NCBI GenBank assembly: GCA_963070105.1 | Contig: OY718807.1 | Location: forward strand, 8,037,983-8,101,982 | Direction of reading: 5' to 3' | Source of the DNA: Litomosoides sigmodontis | Taxonomy: Eukaryota > Nematoda > Chromadorea > Rhabditida > Onchocercidae | DNA: 64,000 nucleotides | Shown: piece by piece, positions 57,521 to 64,000 of the stretch | Layout of the letters: the number at the start of each line of letters is the position of its first letter | How positions within the stretch are numbered: the first letter of the stretch is position 1 | Notes under the pieces: generated by a model | The model's database searches: none | The model's input: only the letters and a program-made list of their open reading frames with translations | Told to the model about the DNA's origin: nothing | Position numbers and translations under genes: made by a program

Positions 57521-60500
57521 TTACTTCCAACGTTTGACAAAAAGATTTGAAAAGAAATGTCGTTTACTCTTTGCATTATTCTTTTCATCATTACTGCGAT
57601 CAGCCTTCGCATAATTTATCGCAATGGAATGCTCTGAACTGGAGGACAGTGTGTGCTGCTCACTACTACTCGAACATGCACCAATATGACCATGTGTATC
57701 TACAAAAAAGATTGACGATGACACAACAAATAGATAATACTGGGAGGTCACCTGGAAATCTCATCCAAAGCAACCTTTAGCACTCATTAACTAATTTCAA
57801 GAAGTGGTAGTTAGCGCATTATAAGTGACAATAAAGTGAGTGAAACCTATCAACTCACTTTATTTTTAGTGAGTTGATAGGTATTTAGAAATATGGAACA
57901 ACTAACTGGTAATATTTAAATTCTTGTGTACTGGACGGCGCAGAACCGAACGGAAATTAAAATTACCAATTTGTTGAACTTCCAATCTGAAATGTCTCTC
58001 ATTTTTCAATAATTTGGTACGAGAATTAGGCTATACGAAAATTATTACTCTACTTTCTAGAAGAAAAAACTGTTGATTATAAGGCAAAACATATTTTCGT
58101 AATCAAGTTGATGGCTTGCATAATTGAATGCAGCGACATAAAACACTGAATGAAAATCATAACATAAAAATTTTGATAGTCACCTTTTATCAGATTTAGA
58201 AGCGACATCGTCTGAAACAATCCTCTTCATTGTATCAAAAAGGGCATGGATGTGAAATCGATCAGCTTTTGAATCGGCAGAAACGCTTGAGTGAGAGGAA
58301 CGCATAACCTAAATAGTGTCTTGCAACTTCTCGAACATCGTAAAACAAGACATTTGAATATCAAAGTGTCTGCGAAGGAATTTCGGAACAAGGGAAAATA
58401 TTCTGGGGTCATGAGTAGAAAGGAAATAAGTTTTCTTGTTGATGTTTTATTAATATCTAAAGATTAATAAATAATAAATATTAGTAACCCTAGCACATGC
58501 AGCTGCAACATTTAATTCATCTTTGCGCGGTTATTACTATGCACATTAAATCACACAAACTGAATGTTGAGACATTTCTTTACCTGATGAATTTTAATAG
58601 AACTTGAAGATGACTGTTTTAGACCTCTATTTGTATCGTTGGGTAGAGAGACTAATTCATCTGCAACTAGCACCAATTCATCGGAATCCCCACCTGCAAT
58701 TTTTTTTTTATTCTTGTTTAGTGTCTCCTTGTTTATGTTCCAAAATTAACTTCGTAAATTGGTCGTAAAGCTATCAAATGAAATTTATTAACATCTGCCA
58801 TAAGCTCACTACCAAATTACCTGAAGTGCTCTCAGTAACGAAATTACATTTTACACCAGAATATGTTTGTGCAACTCGATGAAATGCCACACCTCCACTT
58901 GTAGCAGAAGCAATGCTCGTTGCACGACCAGGACGTTTGCATGCACCACCCCACGACAAAGAATCTTCTCTATAACGATATAAATTTAATATGAAATTTC
59001 ATTTATAATGCACGAAATCTAATTGCAAAAAACCGCTCACTCAAAATCTTGAAGTAAAAAAAATAATAAATACCGGATATGAGCAAATGTTTCTTGCTGG
59101 GCATGTTGTTGACTAACAGAACGCTCATCACCTAAAAATTTTGAAAACTTACAAAATCGAAAATGAAATTTCTGACTTGAAATCTTGCCAATTAGTTAGA
59201 ACTCATGATTAGACATGGGAAGAATAGAACGACAAAGATTAAAATTATTTCTATTTGACATTTATATTCAATTAAATGACCTGATTTTGAGAGATCACTA
59301 CAAGCAATGGCGTGCTGTGATGATGGACTTATATCTCTTTCACGGCAGTGCATCTGCGTTACAAAAACACGTCCGCTGGCACTATCAGTAAGTGACTTCG
59401 CATCAACAACCGAACCCGACAAGGCAACAATGCTTGCCACTTCTTCGCAATAACTTCCTGCTTCTTGAGCAGAACATATGGTTTGCAAACTCTGAAAATT
59501 TTAAAGCATAATTTATTTTTCGTTTTTATTAATGATTTTAGTAGAAATCGATCAAGGCTCTTTTTTTCAAATAAGCGGGTGAATATAAAATAACATGAGC
59601 ACTCATTTCGACTTTTCTTATTAAATAATGGTCAAACCACGGACACAACCAATAACTACCGACAATAGAAACTGAACGAAGTCCTTTTTATCAAAATGAT
59701 TCAAATAGCTAGTTGATGGTACAGAGCATAATCAGCGCAATTTATGTGTTTCGTAGTAACAACTCCAACCGTACACAATGCAGAACTATTTTATCTTTAT
59801 GACCCATTAAACGAGTCTGAGAACGTACATGCAAATTAAACTTAACCTTGTCATCATTATATTGCGAACCAGCCATAGCTTTGGTGCTGGCCTCTTCATA
59901 GTTGCATTTCTCGCCTAGGCTGTTAATTCCTGAAATCAGCAGATTCGAATGAAAGGAACACGTCAATGTTATACCACTTCTAGAGTAACGCAGTACGCTG
60001 ACCTGATTCTATGCTTGGCCTCCGACGACATAATTCAGCTTGTACCTGTAAACGGCAGGGCAACTGCTGAGCACCTGATAAGCCACTATTTGCAGACATT
60101 CCGGTAATGACGGATGTACCATCCTGCCGCTCCATATCGTTTAAAAGAGGGGATTTCTCATGGCTGCCTGCAACCAAAACACAAAACACTCCAGATACAC
60201 CATAGTTTACTAAGTGGAAAAGCAACCATGTCTGCAGGCATATCATAGTAGGACTTACGTATATTCATTTCATGCCAAATTTCGTCATCATCAAAACTGT
60301 CTTGATCCGGTTTTGCTGAACCACTACCAACACCACACCCACCATTTCTACACAATGACAGCGGTACAACACCATAAACATAAGCTAGCATAATGGGAAC
60401 TCCTACGCCTGTAATGCAAAAATTATACGTGGGAGATAAATTCTTTCTACGAAATTAGTAAAACGTTAAAGATCAATAATTTGTGCTCACGATGTGAGAT

Positions 60501-63344
60501 AGTTAAAAAAAAATAGTAGAAGGAGAACATTACAAGTCAGAATAAAGCATTTTTTTAACAGTAGAACTAACCAACAGCCATTACAGCCAAAACCGGGCTG
60601 ACAACTAATGAACCCATTACACTTCCAGCGGTTAAACAACGTCTACGAATTTTGGTTAAATGAGCAAAGCGTTGATTCACTTTTCTAAAAAATTAAAAAA
60701 AGCACTCACTTACTCAGTGTGATTAGTAGATATATCATAAAAAGTAATCATGGTCTGCAAAAATGCTGCAACAAAATGAAATAAATATAATATATACAAT
60801 ATTTTATGCTATAAATTCTGACTGCCTGCGTTGGAACCTCAGCTTCAACGTCAATTTTAGGCTGAGATTCCACAATTAATACATCGAAAAAGCAATTGAT
60901 GATTTGAAACCGAACTGCAGTACCACTATGGTCACTTCCGAGTGATCATGCATGATCTCACCCAGTAATAGACAAAATTCAACTAACTAGTAATTGAGGA
61001 ATAAAGATGGTAACAAGTTGCTGCATCATCAATTATGATGGAACAAATAACTTTTAATATATTGAAAAAACAATAACTAGGATTATAACGAGTTACAATC
61101 GAATTACCTTCCCACAAATACAGGTACTCCAAAAATAATGCCTGGTATTGCTAAACCTGCAATCAGTGCAATACCAACGGGTGCACCAATTAGAGTTCCA
61201 ATCTGGCATAGCAATTTCTTTTTTCTGGTCCAAGGTTTTTTTCCCCAAAAAGTGCAACCTGTGGGACTGAAACTTTCAAAAGTTACTAAGCTATCGCTTT
61301 CTGAGTTTTCCCTCTTACCCGAAAGTAAATAGATGTATTGACATGTCACCAAATAAATGGGCTGTTTTGTATCCCAGTTTTTTTCAACCACCTCCGCTTA
61401 ACCTTTAGTGCTGATATAAATATTAATTGATAGCCTCAAGTAATGCAGATCATTGATTTCTCGCAAACAGAGCCAGCAGAACTGAGCGCTGCACATTGCA
61501 CAAACCATGTGATTGCATGAACCATCATTCATCTTAACAATATATGTACGACATCGAGGACACGCTTTGATATCACCACCTAAATTTAATCAAGAAGTCA
61601 GTATACGTTAGGAATAAAGTCTGCAAAAAAACTTGCACCGAAACCAGTGCACTTTAAATGCTTTTCTATTACATTTATTATAATTCATTTCCAAGTGTGC
61701 ATGATATGAAGTGAATGATAGCTAATTATTAAAAATTTTTCTATAAAATGAATCTTAATAATGAGCATGTTTTTACTGCAAGGTTGCTAATAACAAAGAG
61801 CAACGGTTTTGAATGAAGAAGGGTTAATAATTCTCAGAATATTAAAATATCAAATCACGTTTGAGGGTGCTTTCTTGCGCAGCCGAAATTTGTGGCACCG
61901 ATCGTCGATACATCTCTCCACGCTCTTTACGAGCTTCATCACAGGTTTGACTTGCATGCCATGGTCCCTTGCAGTGATAACAAAACAGCGCGCCACAACC
62001 CGGCCTTTCACATCGTAATTCAGGACAAGCAGCGCATGCTGTTGCGATAACTGCATACCTAAATTCAGGTACTAACTTTAATTGCTGAAATTTGTTTTTT
62101 GACCCCTCGTATAAAAAAAACTTGATATCTCCTACCGTTAATTCATATTAATCCCCCATTTTTGGAAAAAAAAAGGAAATTTAAAACTTGAGAAACTAAC
62201 GTGCAGTCAGGTGCTGGACACCAACGAGTATCTGGATCCATCAGTAAAGCACGCCTCAATGAAAATACTTCGTATTTATTAATTAAATCAGGAAAATGTG
62301 CCATTAAGGAATAGATGTCGGTTGGACAAAGCAGCTCACTGCATTCCGGACATGTTAACTGCACTCTGCTTTCCATTATCTCCACTTGCAAATACTGCAA
62401 ACACTTTAAAAGTTCAAAAACAAATCTTGCACACTGCTTTTATTAGTTGGTTGATGAAGGTGATGCAGAATGACATAATAACAGTGAGTTGATGGCTGTG
62501 TTCATTCATTTAAAACTGTTCCTGGCATGAATCTGTTCTAGTTGGATCCGAATTAAAGAGTGATACTTTAATAAAAGGAAATGACCTGCACAAGATAACT
62601 TTTACACGAATAAAAGGAAATGACCTGTACAAGACAACTTTTACACGAACGATGACTGCAGCAAGAAAGGCGGGGAAAGTTTGCCAAAGGTTGTCGTACA
62701 AAGCATAACGGACATTCCCAATACTTTCGATTCGGAGCAGAGGAATTACTACTTAATTGTGAATGTTGTTGTACTGTTTGTAATGAATTAGTATCAGACG
62801 TGGCCACTGCACGAAAACGTGATGATTCGTCAATAATGGTTTGCAATGAATGTTCGAAACCTGCTTCGCTATCCTTGACACCAACGCCTAATAAGAATAA
62901 CAAGCTGGAAAGTATTTACAGCCATATCCATCACACGAAACCTCAATTTGTTTTACAAAGGATTATGCCGTTTAATGACTTCAATAAAGAACTGTCCAAT
63001 ATCGAGTGTCAATGTCTTATTTCATAAAATATATATATGCATCTATATTCAATATCAACACAACCACTGCCTATTGTTATCACATACGCATGTGGCCGCA
63101 AAAATAAGCATTCAAAAAACTCACCATATTTATTTTCATTATTCGTAAATTGCAATTCTTCAGCGACATTTGATGAGCAGCCGTCCTGGATAATTCGAGA
63201 ATCTAACTGTGGTACCGAGCCAGCATTTGCACTAGATAATGTACGACCGCCATTTATTTGAATCATTTCGTCGGCATCTTTTGATGATGCTATATCCACT
63301 ACACTAGTACTTCTGAAATGGAGATAGCTTTGTTCATTTTTCAT
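57521..63344 (-). CDS. rnf19: RNF19-type RBR E3 ubiquitin ligase, two membrane spans (about 16 exons)
   Basis: RING-between-RING ligase of the RNF19/dorfin type, on ER-type membranes. Exons: 63344-63125, 62887-62625, 62394-62201, 62058-61859, 61579-61435, 61266-61108, 60684-60572, 60408-60259, 60167-60003, 59929-59847, 59491-59281, 59131-59074, 58969-58821, 58693-58584, 58308-58184, last about 57739-57521; about 840 aa, like human RNF19A. RING1 starts at CPLC (132), IBR follows ([20 protein letters not shown]), RING2 has the catalytic cysteine about 314 in [11 protein letters not shown]. Two hydrophobic segments follow ([40 protein letters not shown]), then a Ser-rich tail with the family motif ASTKAMAGS. 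Oddities: a duplicated splice site after exon 2, a non-GT donor after exon 5, and a phase mismatch between exon 15 and the last exon that implies a missed small exon or another donor. ATG chosen because TGA lies upstream in frame. Confidence 0.93.
57845..57882. repeat. 15-bp perfect inverted repeat in an rnf19 intron
   Basis: acctatcaactcact (57845-57859) pairs exactly with agtgagttgataggt (57868-57882) around an 8-base loop. It lies between the last two proposed coding exons of the RBR ligase gene. A separate gtgag-rich flank precedes it. Confidence 0.88.
62571..62649. repeat. rnf19: 39-bp tandem duplication across the rnf19 exon 2 donor site
   Basis: The unit aatgacctgcacaagataac... (39 bp period) occurs at 62580 and again at 62619 with two visible substitutions; a partial third copy (ataaaaggaaatga) precedes it. 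On the minus strand each copy holds CK-S-(C/Y)-LVQ codons followed by the same donor CAG|GTCATT, at 62625 and 62586. The distance is 39 nt, so use of the second donor inserts 13 residues in frame at the end of RING1. Confidence 0.9.
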
Positions 63345-63409
63345 CGTGAATGTACGTACAGCAGGCACTCGAATCTTGTCTCGAATGAGGATATTTTTTC
63401 ATTCTTCCT
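63334..63409 (-). promoter_or_regulatory. rnf19: 5' leader of rnf19 with overlapping upstream ORF
   Basis: An acceptor (AATTTTTAG, ending at 63408) is followed by an ATG at 63402 that opens 22 codons and overlaps the main ATG (63344) out of frame, ending at 63334. This could reduce translation of the ligase, or a different upstream coding exon may be joined here. Inference. Confidence 0.35.
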
Positions 63410-64000
63410 AAAAATTCGCTAATTAGTACTCACGAAAATTTTTTTTCATAATCAGGGAAGCAATGTTAATCACTACTGACCTAGTAAGAAAATGGTAAAG
63501 TAATGTATAAAGATCGAAACTAAGGCTAAAACGATTTTGTAGTTATTACTAGAAAATATAATTCTATAATTTCTTGGCATATGAACTCTTAGGAAAAACA
63601 ATGATATTCAAAAACAATAACGAATACTGGGATGTTGGAGAATATCTGTTAGTGCATAATTTGCATAATTAGAACCACTGTCAACAAAACACAGCAAAAC
63701 TCGTAAGTACGCAGCGCATAAACTTGGTATAAGATGTAGTAACACAAAAAATAGTAAATGAATTATCTGCATACATAGAGATGTGTACACAAAGCAATGT
63801 TCCCATTATACTGTTTGACAGGTCAAAATTGAAAACAAAGATTTCATGAAAAAACAGTTCAATCGCTAGGCCACTCAACACCAACTACCTAAGGTAAAAT
63901 AGCACCGAAATTTGTCGTTACTTCAAGATCTAGGAAAGACATCCCACTCATCTTTTGTAGTTTAATGAGTCAACTAGTGATCTATGTTAATTACTAAATA
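63410..64000. other. Right edge, no recognised gene
   Basis: Presumed upstream region of the RBR ligase gene. The short minus-strand frames here show no family resemblance. I see nothing else. Confidence 0.4.

Overview
This is an AT-rich, intron-rich eukaryotic window that reads like a nematode, most probably a clade III (spirurid/filarial-type) parasite. The inference rests on four things: coding exons match Caenorhabditis proteins family by family (dynamin DYN-1, K2P/TWK channel, eIF2-beta), introns end in the worm acceptor TTTYAG, several genes have such an acceptor just upstream of their first ATG (the signature of spliced-leader trans-splicing), and intergenic DNA is full of microsatellites. 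The species cannot be named from sequence alone.

Exons were joined by hand, by reading-frame phase, GT/GC-AG sites and protein-family conservation. Layout: 48-8196 (-) dynamin, 19 exons. 8230-17471 a 9 kb gene-poor stretch with microsatellites, a perfect 30-bp inverted repeat and a pure TTG array. 17472-18251 (+) a probable small secreted-protein gene split over four small exons. 18252-22318 nothing recognised. 22395-25674 (-) FBXO30/40-like TRAF-zinc-finger/F-box protein, followed by a duplicated alternative last exon (22319-22369). 27581-31549 (-) an unrecognised helical protein with a low-complexity, basic C-terminus. 31550-36830 nothing recognised. 36855-42622 (+) a complete KLHL10-like BTB-BACK-Kelch protein in 13 exons. 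45660-50165 (+) a two-pore-domain potassium channel. 51586-51667 (+) tRNA-Ser(GCU). 52093-52646 (+) a small single-pass membrane protein, unrecognised. 52804-54182 (-) DTWD1, a tRNA acp3U transferase. 55131-55895 (-) intronless eIF2-beta. 57521-63344 (-) an RNF19-type RBR ubiquitin ligase, at least 16 exons.

The genes look like an ordinary chromosomal neighbourhood rather than a pathway. Two themes recur: ubiquitin ligation (F-box protein, KLHL10-type CUL3 adaptor, RNF19 RBR ligase) and translation/tRNA biology (eIF2-beta, DTWD1, tRNA-Ser). I see no virus, transposon ORF, CRISPR array or clearly transferred DNA. The most interesting items are small-scale gene-structure events: a duplicated alternative terminal exon in the F-box gene, a 39-bp tandem duplication straddling a 5' splice site inside the RNF19 RING1 domain, an intron in the same gene that keeps the conserved protein only if its donor is GC, and the small secreted-protein gene.
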